From NCBI GenBank assembly GCA_001897435.1, contig MKSV01000007.1:1488001-1552000 (forward strand): a stretch of 64,000 nucleotides of DNA. The letters are read 5' to 3'. This DNA comes from Acidobacteriales bacterium 59-55 (GTDB lineage Bacteria > Acidobacteriota > Terriglobia > Terriglobales > Acidobacteriaceae). The notes beneath the pieces are model-generated. The model was not told the DNA's origin, did no database searches, and saw nothing but the letters and a program-made list of their open reading frames with translations. Position numbers and translations under genes: made by a program. How positions within the stretch are numbered: position 1 is the stretch's first letter; the number at the start of each line of letters is the position of its first letter. Positions 47,307 through 54,693 of this stretch are shown here, piece by piece.

Positions 47307-47414
47307 GGGGAAAGCCCTCCAGGCTATTGATCGTCTCAGCGCAAAGCCAGGGCAAAGGAACGGCATCGGCCCGGCGTGCCTCTCTGGAAAATAGCCTGAA
47401 GGGCTTTCCCCGCT
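47304..47414. repeat. 25-bp inverted repeat abutting the last CRISPR repeat
   Basis: Arms 47304-47328 and 47390-47414 are inverted copies with one mismatch (AGCGGGGAAAGCCCTCC against its complement). The left arm shares its first three bases, AGC, with the end of the last CRISPR repeat. The 61-base interior holds more pairing segments (CCAGGGCA with TGCCTCTCTGG). No T-run follows on either strand. It lies at the upstream end of the minus-strand array, between it and the traKLM-like operon. Confidence 0.8.
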
Positions 47415-47479
47415 CGAAATGAACCCACAAAACGAGTTGCAAATACTTGCCAATCAAGGACGAGCGTCTTTAGCAACTT

Positions 47480-48340
47480 TCACCGTCCGACATGCTCGGT
47501 TTGCTTAGCAGTCGATCCCTGAACGTGATGGCCGGCGGCCTTGGCCGTGGGTTCTTGAGCTGAGTTCGGGATGAAAGGCGCTTGCGGTGGAATAGGCGAA
47601 GATTGAGTTACCGGCGGGGGTTCAGAGTCTCGACATCCTTGTATTTCCATGCCCGCGAACAATCCGATGAGCATTGTTGCGCCAGTGACTATCGGAATCC
47701 AGATACGGAGCAGGTCTGTTTTGAATTCGTGTACCAGTTCATCCAGGGTCCGGGTTCGGCGTTCGATTGTCTGCACAATTTGGCGATTTGCGGATTCGAC
47801 TCTAGCAGCGACGCCGCCGTCTCTGTCCGTCAGGTCACGCAGGGCCCCGATTAGCTGCTTTTGCGTATTCCCCATCGCAATAGATGTCGCCTGAAGTCCT
47901 GCCACGGTTTCAGGCATACCCGAACTCACAAAGTGCTGACGCAGACTCTCGCCAAGAATCTTGGCGATCTGCTGAGGGTCGAGACCGACTTCAATCTCAG
48001 AAGGCAGTTCTGCCAGACGACTCTCTATGAAATGGACGTACCCCAACATCTTCTCTTGTGCCTCATCGGAGAATTGAAGGTGTGCATCGAGCATCGCTTG
48101 GATACGCTCACGCTCATCAGCGATGTCCTTTGGCGTATGCCGCGTCAGCAATGCGAGGATGCCCATGGCTTCGAGGATGCGTAGCATCTCGTCATCTGGA
48201 CTCAGAGTGCGGGTGTGAGCGAGAACACGATAGTAGGCGGTCTGCAGTTCTTCCGGTACGAGCCGAGCGAGAGAGTCGAACAAAGTCGACTCTCCCGCCT
48301 GTGCTTCATCAAGTTCATGCAACGTGGGAACGGTGCTCAT
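47480..48340 (-). CDS. Membrane-anchored protein of traKLM/stbABC-like operon (third gene)
   Basis: A 286-residue protein: a helical cytoplasmic part (1-205), one transmembrane helix about 212-232 (IWIPIVTGATMLIGLFAGM) and a Pro/Ala-rich 45-residue tail. No family recognised. Its start overlaps the ParA-like gene stop by 4 bases, so it is coexpressed. By position it corresponds to the third gene of the RP4 leader operon (traM) or of stbABC, but similarity to those is not visible in sequence. Confidence 0.65.
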   Translation of the reverse strand: MSTVPTLHELDEAQAGESTLFDSLARLVPEELQTAYYRVLAHTRTLSPDDEMLRILEAMGILALLTRHTPKDIADERERIQAMLDAHLQFSDEAQEKMLGYVHFIESRLAELPSEIEVGLDPQQIAKILGESLRQHFVSSGMPETVAGLQATSIAMGNTQKQLIGALRDLTDRDGGVAARVESANRQIVQTIERRTRTLDELVHEFKTDLLRIWIPIVTGATMLIGLFAGMEIQGCRDSEPPPVTQSSPIPPQAPFIPNSAQEPTAKAAGHHVQGSTAKQTEHVGR

Positions 48341-49083
48341 GGAAGGAAGACCTCCTTTGTGCGGTCGAACTCGCTGAACAGCCTACGACGGTAGCTCTGC
48401 GCGCGCATTACGAGCGATGCTCGCTTCAGCTCATCTACAGATGCCTTGCGATCCGCCACATCTCCCAGCTTGATCCCGTGTTGACGAACTGGATTTTCCA
48501 GCTCTGCCAGTCGGAACTCCATCTGGAGGACAGTTGGAGAGAACGCCTCACGGAATCGCTTGGCTTGCTCCGTTGCCTTCCAGTAGGTGAAATCGGAGAG
48601 TGTACTGGTCGCATTCTCAACCACCACATACTTAACGCGATCCTGTAGACGGTTTGCCCACGCGAGGATGCTTTCTACACTTGCCGGGTCCGGCGTGACG
48701 ACGCCAACAGCAGTAAAGCTGACGCCGGTCGCCGCTACATCCTCATACATGCTCTCGAACCAGTCCGCCGCCACCTGTCCGGCACCGGCTCCCATGTCGG
48801 CCAGGATGATCTCCGAACCGCTGTCGAGATGATCGACGAAAGCATCGAGGCCAGCAGGAGTATGAATGTTGACCTTCGTGACGGAGCCATTGAAGAAGTG
48901 CTTGAGAGAGCCACGGGCTTTGTTCTCTGTGTCCAGGTCAAGCAGTGTGACAGGAATCTCGTTTGCGGCGAACCATTCGGCCAGGGCCACCATGACGCCC
49001 GTCTTGCCGACGCCGCCTTTACCGCCCATTGTGAAGACCACGCGCTTCGCTGGCGTGGTTTGAGTCTTTGCTGCTTGTGTCAT
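48337..49083 (-). CDS. ParA/MinD-like ATPase (TraL/StbB-like)
   Basis: A 248-residue SIMIBI-class ATPase. The deviant Walker A is FTMGGKGGVGKTGVM, then LLDLDTENKARGSLKHFF and a Walker B-like strand EIILADMGAGAGQ. Length and order match RP4 TraL (about 240) and IncW StbB. It overlaps both neighbours by 4 bases. These ATPases act in plasmid segregation or transfer. Here it may position the element's DNA or link it to the transfer machinery of a helper. Confidence 0.82.
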   Translation of the reverse strand: MTQAAKTQTTPAKRVVFTMGGKGGVGKTGVMVALAEWFAANEIPVTLLDLDTENKARGSLKHFFNGSVTKVNIHTPAGLDAFVDHLDSGSEIILADMGAGAGQVAADWFESMYEDVAATGVSFTAVGVVTPDPASVESILAWANRLQDRVKYVVVENATSTLSDFTYWKATEQAKRFREAFSPTVLQMEFRLAELENPVRQHGIKLGDVADRKASVDELKRASLVMRAQSYRRRLFSEFDRTKEVFLP

Positions 49084-49487
49084 CGGGCACCTCCATCAGT
49101 GCTCAGGGTGAGGGGTTCGTTTTCACGGAAGACGAAGCGGGAACGCTTTGCCTCCTGCGCTGTGGGTTTGGCTTTGAACGCAGCGAGGCGGGCGCTCACT
49201 GGCGGTTGGGCAACCGGGAGCTCGACGGCAGGAAGCTCGAACTGCACCTGCTTCCGGTGACGGGCGCGGACTTTCACGAAGGAATGCAGTGTGCTGGGCG
49301 CGACCCGCATTCCAAGCCGTTCGGCGAAGAGCCGAGAAACCTCCCGATACGTCCGCCCCTTACGGCGGAGTTCTCGGATCAGTTCGCGGTGCGGTTCGAG
49401 TTTCGAACGCGGCGGTTTCGGAGGGAGGTCAGAGAAATCAGCCAGCAGAACTGCGGATTCGCAGACATTGTTTGATGAAACGTTCAT
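49080..49487 (-). CDS. Small DNA-binding protein (TraK/StbA-like)
   Basis: A 135-residue basic protein with an HTH: LIRELRRKGRTYREVSRLFA and APSTLHSFVKVRARHRK. Size and position match RP4 TraK (134), which binds oriT, and StbA, which binds repeats beside oriT. The palindrome-rich noncoding region starts directly upstream, with AAGTCCCC sites that are good candidates for its binding. First gene of a three-gene overlapping operon. Confidence 0.68.
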   Translation of the reverse strand: MNVSSNNVCESAVLLADFSDLPPKPPRSKLEPHRELIRELRRKGRTYREVSRLFAERLGMRVAPSTLHSFVKVRARHRKQVQFELPAVELPVAQPPVSARLAAFKAKPTAQEAKRSRFVFRENEPLTLSTDGGAR

Positions 49488-49870
49488 GGCAGCTCCGTTT
49501 AAGTCCCCAATGGGGACTTATTGGTTCTGACGCCGATCTTTGGCGTCAACCGGCCATCTGGACTGGGATTTCCCAAAGGCCCACAGTTCAATTACCGGGG
49601 GCTTTGATTACTGAAATCAGGTACTTAGGAGCGCGACCTTTGGGCCTCGAAGAGTCTAGTTTAAGTCCCCATTGGGGACTCAAAAAGTTTGGGCAAAATG
49701 AGGACTTAAGACTTTTTTAAGTCCCCACTAAGTCCCCAATGGACGATTCCCAAATGTTCCTATTTGCTCCTAACCCTTTCCATATGTGCCACTTAGAGCC
49801 ATTCCCGATTGTTCCTATGGGTTACCACTCGTGCCCTTTATTATCTAGGACTTACAGGGATTTGCGTCGT
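49488..49870. promoter_or_regulatory. Palindrome-rich noncoding region: candidate operator, centromere or oriT
   Basis: 383 bases without a gene. AAGTCCCC half-sites recur: palindromes TAAGTCCCCAATGGGGACTTA-type at 49500-49520 and AGTCCCCATTGGGGACT at 49664-49680, then GGACTTAA/TTAAGTCC at 49702/49717 and single copies at 49719 and 49730. Other hairpins: TGACGCC-GATCTTT-GGCGTCA (near 49530-49550) and CCCAAAGG/CCTTTGGG (about 49570 and 49637). An 18-base direct repeat ATTCCC...TGTTCCTAT occurs at 49746 and 49801 (16/18 identical), near attR, where integrase arm sites are expected. Confidence 0.6.
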
Positions 49871-49915
49871 CTCATAACCCAAAGGTCGTAGGTTCAAATC
49901 CTACCCCCGCAACCA
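49871..49915. repeat. Right attachment site (attR), 45-bp copy of tRNA-fMet 3' end
   Basis: Exact copy of tRNA bases 21983-22027, from the anticodon loop to CCA. The rest of the tRNA is missing here. It closes the 27.9-kb element. Confidence 0.95.
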
Positions 49916-49940
49916 CTTAGCGGAAACGCCAACCCCAGAT

Positions 49941-49979
49941 AACCCCACGTAAGAGAAGCCAACAATTCTCCGTGGGGTT
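49941..49979. terminator. Hairpin between attR and the second integrase
   Basis: AACCCCACG and CGTGGGGTT, a perfect 9-bp stem with a 21-base loop. The right arm runs into TTTT on the plus strand. Likely terminator of the leftward integrase or a bidirectional one. Confidence 0.6.
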
Positions 49980-50010
49980 TTCTGCATTTCGGCAACGTTT
50001 CCCTTCATCG

Positions 50011-51333
50011 CTACGAGCTCCTCAAGATCTTGTTTACAACTGCTGTGTTCGCCTCGCGTTTGGACTCCATCAGGGCGTTGCCGTAGACGTTCATGGTGGT
50101 CGAGACCTGGGCGTGCCGCATCAGCTTTTGTTGAATGCCGATGGGTGCTCCCGTGTCGTCAAGCCATGAACGGTACGTATGGCGGAAGGTGTGCCAGCCG
50201 ACATGGCCGTACTTGCCCGCCGCCTCCCAGCGCTCATCGTGAATCGGTAGACGCTTTCCGTTGGGCACCGGCGAGTCCGTGAGACACCAGACGCCGGCAC
50301 CGGCCCCACACGTTGGACACGCCACGAGGCAGCACCATGCAGGACGGAAATAGTCCTGTTGGATGGGCGACGCATGGTAGTGGCGTCCCGTGACGGGACT
50401 CGTGAAGAGAAGATCGGATTCCTCAACCTCGATTCCGGTTCTCTCGAACGCCTCCCGGGCCTCTAGTTCGCATTGGCGTATCCAGTCCAACAGGATCGCC
50501 GCGAGGTCTGGATCGAGCGGCAACTCATCCTCGGAATACTCAGTCTTCACGAACTTGGCCCGCCCGTGGACAACCGCGCGGAAGAGCTGAATGCTGAGCT
50601 TCTCAAAATGAATGTCCGGCTTCTCGATCGCGAGAACCTCTTCGGCGCGTACTCCTGAACAGATCGCCACCAGCACCATCGTGCGATAGGGCTGGGGCAC
50701 GAGTTCAAAGCCCAAAAAGAACTGATCGACCGTCAGGATTAGAGGCCGTTTGCGCCGCTTGCTGATCCCTTTGATCTCCACGAGTTGCATAGGATTGCGC
50801 TGCCTTTCGACCAACTCCCAAAACATCGCCTTCTCGAACAAGCGGTGCATGACAGCCTTGATATGGCCTTTGGTCTTCGGTGCCAAATCAAGGCCCTTCA
50901 ACCACTCCTGGATCTTCATCGGCTTCATCCGAGAGAGGCGGGTGGTTCCCCACTTCTCGCGAATACGCTTGATGTTGCTGAGGTAGCCTGAAGCCGTTGA
51001 ATAGCTCAGTTCGCCGATGTCATCGCTTCGTTCACCTGGGCGCACGCTCTTGATTTCAAGCAAGCGTTCTTCGGTGATGAAACGATCAAGGATGATGTCA
51101 AAGGTCGGGTCTAATACAGCGAGGGTTGGATTTTCATCATTAAGTTTGAGCACAAACGATCCCAGATGCCTTTCGGCAGCGGTCTGTGTCGGGAACTGTT
51201 CCACGCTCAGGTACAAGGATTTTCTCTTATTGGTTTCGGGGTCTTGGTATCGGTATTCCCAAGCCCATTGATTGTCTGCCCGCGCAACTTTGCGCAGGGT
51301 GCCGCGCTGAAAACGCTGCCGTGTGAACTTCAA
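50011..51333 (-). CDS. Second tyrosine integrase with zinc-knuckle-like insertion
   Basis: A 440-residue tyrosine recombinase. TTG start at 51333 overlaps the stop of the preceding HTH gene (TTGA) and follows AGGAG. The longer open frame to 51684 would overlap that gene. Catalytic parts: ICSGVRAEEVLAIEKPD (Arg), HTFRHTYRSW (HxxR), RHAQVSTTMNVYG (His and Tyr). Between the core strands and the HxxR motif it carries a Cys-rich insert, CPTCGAGAGVWC preceded by WCCLVAC, like a zinc knuckle. It is a homologue of the 22115 integrase and lies just outside attR in the same orientation. Confidence 0.9.
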   Translation of the reverse strand: MKFTRQRFQRGTLRKVARADNQWAWEYRYQDPETNKRKSLYLSVEQFPTQTAAERHLGSFVLKLNDENPTLAVLDPTFDIILDRFITEERLLEIKSVRPGERSDDIGELSYSTASGYLSNIKRIREKWGTTRLSRMKPMKIQEWLKGLDLAPKTKGHIKAVMHRLFEKAMFWELVERQRNPMQLVEIKGISKRRKRPLILTVDQFFLGFELVPQPYRTMVLVAICSGVRAEEVLAIEKPDIHFEKLSIQLFRAVVHGRAKFVKTEYSEDELPLDPDLAAILLDWIRQCELEAREAFERTGIEVEESDLLFTSPVTGRHYHASPIQQDYFRPAWCCLVACPTCGAGAGVWCLTDSPVPNGKRLPIHDERWEAAGKYGHVGWHTFRHTYRSWLDDTGAPIGIQQKLMRHAQVSTTMNVYGNALMESKREANTAVVNKILRSS

Positions 51334-51587
51334 GGACGCTCCTGTCCAGTCACAGCGGCCTGATCGGTTGTATTCGATTTTAGGCCTGTCTCCAGCCACG
51401 AATCCAGGGAACTTAAACGGAATCTCCAACGTTTTCCTACCTTGAAAGCGGGCACTTCTTTGTGGCGTGCCTTCCCCTCTAAGGTCTTCCAATGCATCCC
51501 CAAAACCGAAGCAGCTTCGTGAAGATCGAGCAATGGCTCGAACGCAGGAATTAGCCTGCGGGGGTTGGGCTTTGCGGTTGAGAGCAT
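51330..51587 (-). CDS. Excisionase-like HTH protein of the second integrase
   Basis: An 85-residue winged HTH protein: LLDLHEAASVLGMHWKTLEGKARH and FKVGKRWRFRLSSLDSWL. Same family as those at 23310 and 28203, more diverged. The stop TGA is inside the integrase start (TTGA), so translation is coupled, the usual xis-int pair. Confidence 0.85.
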   Translation of the reverse strand: MLSTAKPNPRRLIPAFEPLLDLHEAASVLGMHWKTLEGKARHKEVPAFKVGKRWRFRLSSLDSWLETGLKSNTTDQAAVTGQERP

Positions 51588-51870
51588 GGAACCTCCCGTC
51601 GAAGCGGCCCCGGCGTGGCTCAGGGCAGAGATAACGTACCGTGCTCCGAAGATGGCTCACCATGCGATACGGTGTCCAATTCACAAAGAGAGGCTACTTA
51701 TCAACAGGAAGAATAAGGATCATTACGTTTACTTTTTTGAGCAAATTGCATCTAATCTCGCAATGTTTTAGCGGTGGGACGTTCAGCGCGCATCCAGTTC
51801 ATTTGACACCGCTTATCGCTTCACCAGCGCGTCGTCCCATCCCATCTACTCAGAGTTTATGGGAGCACGT

Positions 51871-52806
51871 ATGCTGCGAAATGAAACGAAATTGATGGAA
51901 TCGGCCATCGCTCTTGCTGAAGAGCTGCACTATCAGCGGGCAGCGCGGAAGGTCCGTATCAGTCAGCCGATGCTGACGAAGAACATCCAGGACCTTGAAA
52001 CCATTGTCGGCGGACCACTATTCATTCGGAACCGCAAAAGCGTGCTTTTAAATGATGCGGGACGGGCCTACGTCCAACAGGCGAGACTTTCCCTTCTCTA
52101 CAGCGAGCGAGCCGTTCAAGCGGCCAGGGCCGTGATGCAGGACGTGGACGTGCCTTTCCATATCGGACGTTCCCCGTATACCGACCCATTCCTAACTTCG
52201 ACTTTGATGTCTATCCACCTTCCGCTTTACCCGAAGCTAAGAATTGAATTAGCAAGCCAATACTCCGTGGACCTCGTTCACGATCTACTGGATGGCACAC
52301 TAGATTTGGCGATCGCTAATGAACCTCCAGAATCGCCGTTGCTTACCCAAATTCAGATTGCGGACACACCCTTCTATATTGCGATGGCACGGAGAGACGC
52401 TTTGGCCGAGAAACCAGAAGTCACCTTTGCAGACGTGAATGGTCGCAGATGGATTCTTTTTGAACGTAGGCTGCATCCCCCTCTTTATGATCTGATCCTC
52501 GAAGCAGCAGAACGACGTAATGTGCGCCCCGGACGTATTCAGCACGTCACCGCCCCGGAAGAGGCATTTCCGTTTGTTGCGGACAGGTCTGCGGTCGCAT
52601 TTTTGGTGAAAGCGGGAGCGTTGTTAATGGCTCGAAACGGAGTGACTATCAGGCCACTTGCGGAACACAACCTCCGCTTGCGTACATTCCTTGTTTCCAG
52701 GGCAGATAACGACTCCAAGATCGCTAGTGAGATCGTGCGGACGTTCGTCCGCAAAACTTCTGAAGTTAGCACTTATAAACAGTTACCACTTCCGATTTCG
52801 GCGTAA
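51871..52806 (+). CDS. LysR-family transcriptional regulator
   Basis: A 311-residue LysR regulator. N-terminal winged HTH (ESAIALAEELHYQRAARKVRISQPMLTKNIQDLE) and a C-terminal periplasmic-binding-like effector domain (DLVHDLLDGTLDLAIANEP). ATG at 51871 follows GGGAG. The first ATG at 51859 lacks a site. The closest downstream gene in the same direction is at 53524, not adjacent, so the target is unknown. Coinducer unknown. Confidence 0.88.
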   Translation: MLRNETKLMESAIALAEELHYQRAARKVRISQPMLTKNIQDLETIVGGPLFIRNRKSVLLNDAGRAYVQQARLSLLYSERAVQAARAVMQDVDVPFHIGRSPYTDPFLTSTLMSIHLPLYPKLRIELASQYSVDLVHDLLDGTLDLAIANEPPESPLLTQIQIADTPFYIAMARRDALAEKPEVTFADVNGRRWILFERRLHPPLYDLILEAAERRNVRPGRIQHVTAPEEAFPFVADRSAVAFLVKAGALLMARNGVTIRPLAEHNLRLRTFLVSRADNDSKIASEIVRTFVRKTSEVSTYKQLPLPISA

Positions 52807-52815
52807 GTTCTACTT

Positions 52816-53025
52816 CTACTCCTCTCGTTTCGGCGCCGGACCGTTGCTGCCAACTATCTGAATCTCTATCTTGCCCGCCCATTCGCAACGGGAACACGAT
52901 ACGATTCCAGTCGTTATCGCGCGGAGATCTATATCCGCAAGGTTGATGACGTATTCACAATTAGGGCAGACGTGGACACTCTCCCAAGGTCCACCACCTC
53001 CCCCGTTGGCTCCGGTCTCGCTCAT
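52816..53025 (-). CDS. Small zinc-ribbon-like protein
   Basis: A 69-residue protein with two Cys pairs, CPNCEYVINL and CSRCEWAG, spaced as in a zinc ribbon. Function unknown. It converges on the LysR gene. It is short, so gene status is moderate. Confidence 0.5.
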   Translation of the reverse strand: MSETGANGGGGGPWESVHVCPNCEYVINLADIDLRAITTGIVSCSRCEWAGKIEIQIVGSNGPAPKREE

Positions 53026-53028
53026 TCG

Positions 53029-53523
53029 CCTTCATCCGGTCTATCAGGACTCCCCAGAGATTCGGAGTGTGTTGGACGGCAGCATCGGAAAGGATGGTTC
53101 GCGCCATCTTATTTGATGGGCCATCGGACAAAAGCTTTGGGCCATCCTCTTGGCAAAGAGGATTGAAGAATGTTCACTTTCGCTTATGGCTTTGCGCTCT
53201 TCCAACGCTGCCAGTTCTTGCAGATCGCAGTCCCAGATTCGAATAAATTCTTCGTGGAACCCCTCCCCGCTGTTTTGTTGTCCGGCACTAGAGGGATCAC
53301 GTAGACACCTCAATTCGAAAGCTACCAAATAAACTCTGCTGAAATAGCAAGACGAGAGCCAGATGACAAAACTTTACATTGGCTATTCGACTGACAGATT
53401 GGACCATACAGATCGAATTTCCGTTCCCCATGCCGGTCCGACAAAACTTGACAAAGTGAAGAGTGAAGATCGGTCTTCCCTGTTCGTATCCTTGATTGGG
53501 AAGCCCACTTTGTAGGAGCAGAC
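53029..53523. other. Intergenic region with no supported gene
   Basis: About 495 bases. A 94-codon frame on the minus strand (53044-53328) has no family, no clear start signal and no neighbours that would support it. I see no RNA gene or long repeat. GC drops somewhat relative to the housekeeping part. Confidence 0.4.
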
Positions 53524-54693
53524 ATGGCAACTGTTGCGGTACCCATTACGTATGCGGCGAAACGTGAGACGGATATTCCCTGGTATTTGTGGTGCTTGGC
53601 GCTAGCTGTGACTTCAGCATCGATCGGTGGGAGATGGGATGTCTCCTGGCATCAATCGATCGGTCGGGACACTTTCTGGACCCCGGCGCACATTGCAATT
53701 TACCTCTGTGGTGTCCTGGCGGGCATCGCGTGTGGATACTTGATCCTCAAGGCTACGTTTCAGCGACCCACGGAACTGATCGCAACGTCTGTACAAGTCG
53801 TGGGGCTCAGTGGTCCTCTCGGTGCATTTCTAGCGGCATGGGGCGGGCTAGCGATGTTGACCTCTGCACCGTTCGATAACTGGTGGCATAACGCCTATGG
53901 GCTAGATGTGAAGATTGTCAGCCCCCCTCATACTTTGTTGATACTGGGCGATGTAGCGATCGAGGCTGGGGCATTGCTACTCGCTATGTCGGCCTTGAAC
54001 CGAGCCGAAGGCCAGCCAATACTCTTTTCGCGATTGCGAAAGCTGGTACTGTACCTCTCCAGTGTTCTGCTCATGTCCGTCATGTTTTTCTGTATGGAGT
54101 TCACGCGCGACGTCCTCCTTCATACCTCTCTCCCCTACGTTGCTCTAAGCATCGGCGTTCCGGTGTGTTTTGCCGCAACGTCGCGAGCTTCTCGATACAA
54201 ATGGGCAGCCACATCGATCGCGGCCCTCTACATTGCGTCCGTCATTGCATTCATCTTGATCCTGCCGCTATTTCCGGCGGAACCGAAACTGGGACCCGTC
54301 TATCAGCCGGTCACACATTTCGTCCCTCCACAATTTCCTATGCTTCTGCTTGTTCCAGCGATGCTGCTGGATCTTTTCTGGACGAAAATAGGAAGTCTCG
54401 GCAAGCTGTTGGCATCTGCGCTGAGCGGGCCACTGTTTGTCTTAAGCCTGCTGGCCGTTGAGTGGCCTTTTGCTAGCTTTCTCATGACCCCCGCATCCAA
54501 CAACCGATTCTTCGCCACAGGTTCTCACCCCTTCTCCGTACCTCCCTGGGCACCAGTCGTGCTCCGCCAATTCATTCGCGGCGATCAGCCTTCCATGCTT
54601 ATAAGAGGTCTAGGAATGGCGACAGTGTGTGCCGCGATCAGCGTGTGGCTTGGACTAACCGTTGGTGACTGGATGCGAAAGATACAGCGATGA
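53524..54693 (+). CDS. Polytopic membrane protein, first of a pair
   Basis: A 389-residue integral membrane protein with about ten helices. It starts after TAGGAGC. Notable conserved-looking segments are GGRWDVSWHQSIGRDTFWTPAHIAIYL and APFDNWWHNAYGLDVKIVSPPHTLLILG, which hold several His, Trp and Asp residues near membrane borders. I do not recognise a named family. The 4-base overlap with the next gene (ATGA) shows they are a unit. Confidence 0.75.
   Translation: MATVAVPITYAAKRETDIPWYLWCLALAVTSASIGGRWDVSWHQSIGRDTFWTPAHIAIYLCGVLAGIACGYLILKATFQRPTELIATSVQVVGLSGPLGAFLAAWGGLAMLTSAPFDNWWHNAYGLDVKIVSPPHTLLILGDVAIEAGALLLAMSALNRAEGQPILFSRLRKLVLYLSSVLLMSVMFFCMEFTRDVLLHTSLPYVALSIGVPVCFAATSRASRYKWAATSIAALYIASVIAFILILPLFPAEPKLGPVYQPVTHFVPPQFPMLLLVPAMLLDLFWTKIGSLGKLLASALSGPLFVLSLLAVEWPFASFLMTPASNNRFFATGSHPFSVPPWAPVVLRQFIRGDQPSMLIRGLGMATVCAAISVWLGLTVGDWMRKIQR

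Noticed and set aside
46213..47453. Open frames of about 60-135 codons inside and around the CRISPR array
   Set aside because: They translate the repeats (36 bp is a multiple of three, and most spacers are 30 bp), giving a false periodic protein. No coding support exists.
53044..53328. A 94-codon minus-strand frame
   Set aside because: No family, poor start signal, and it sits in a low-information gap. Not enough support for a gene.
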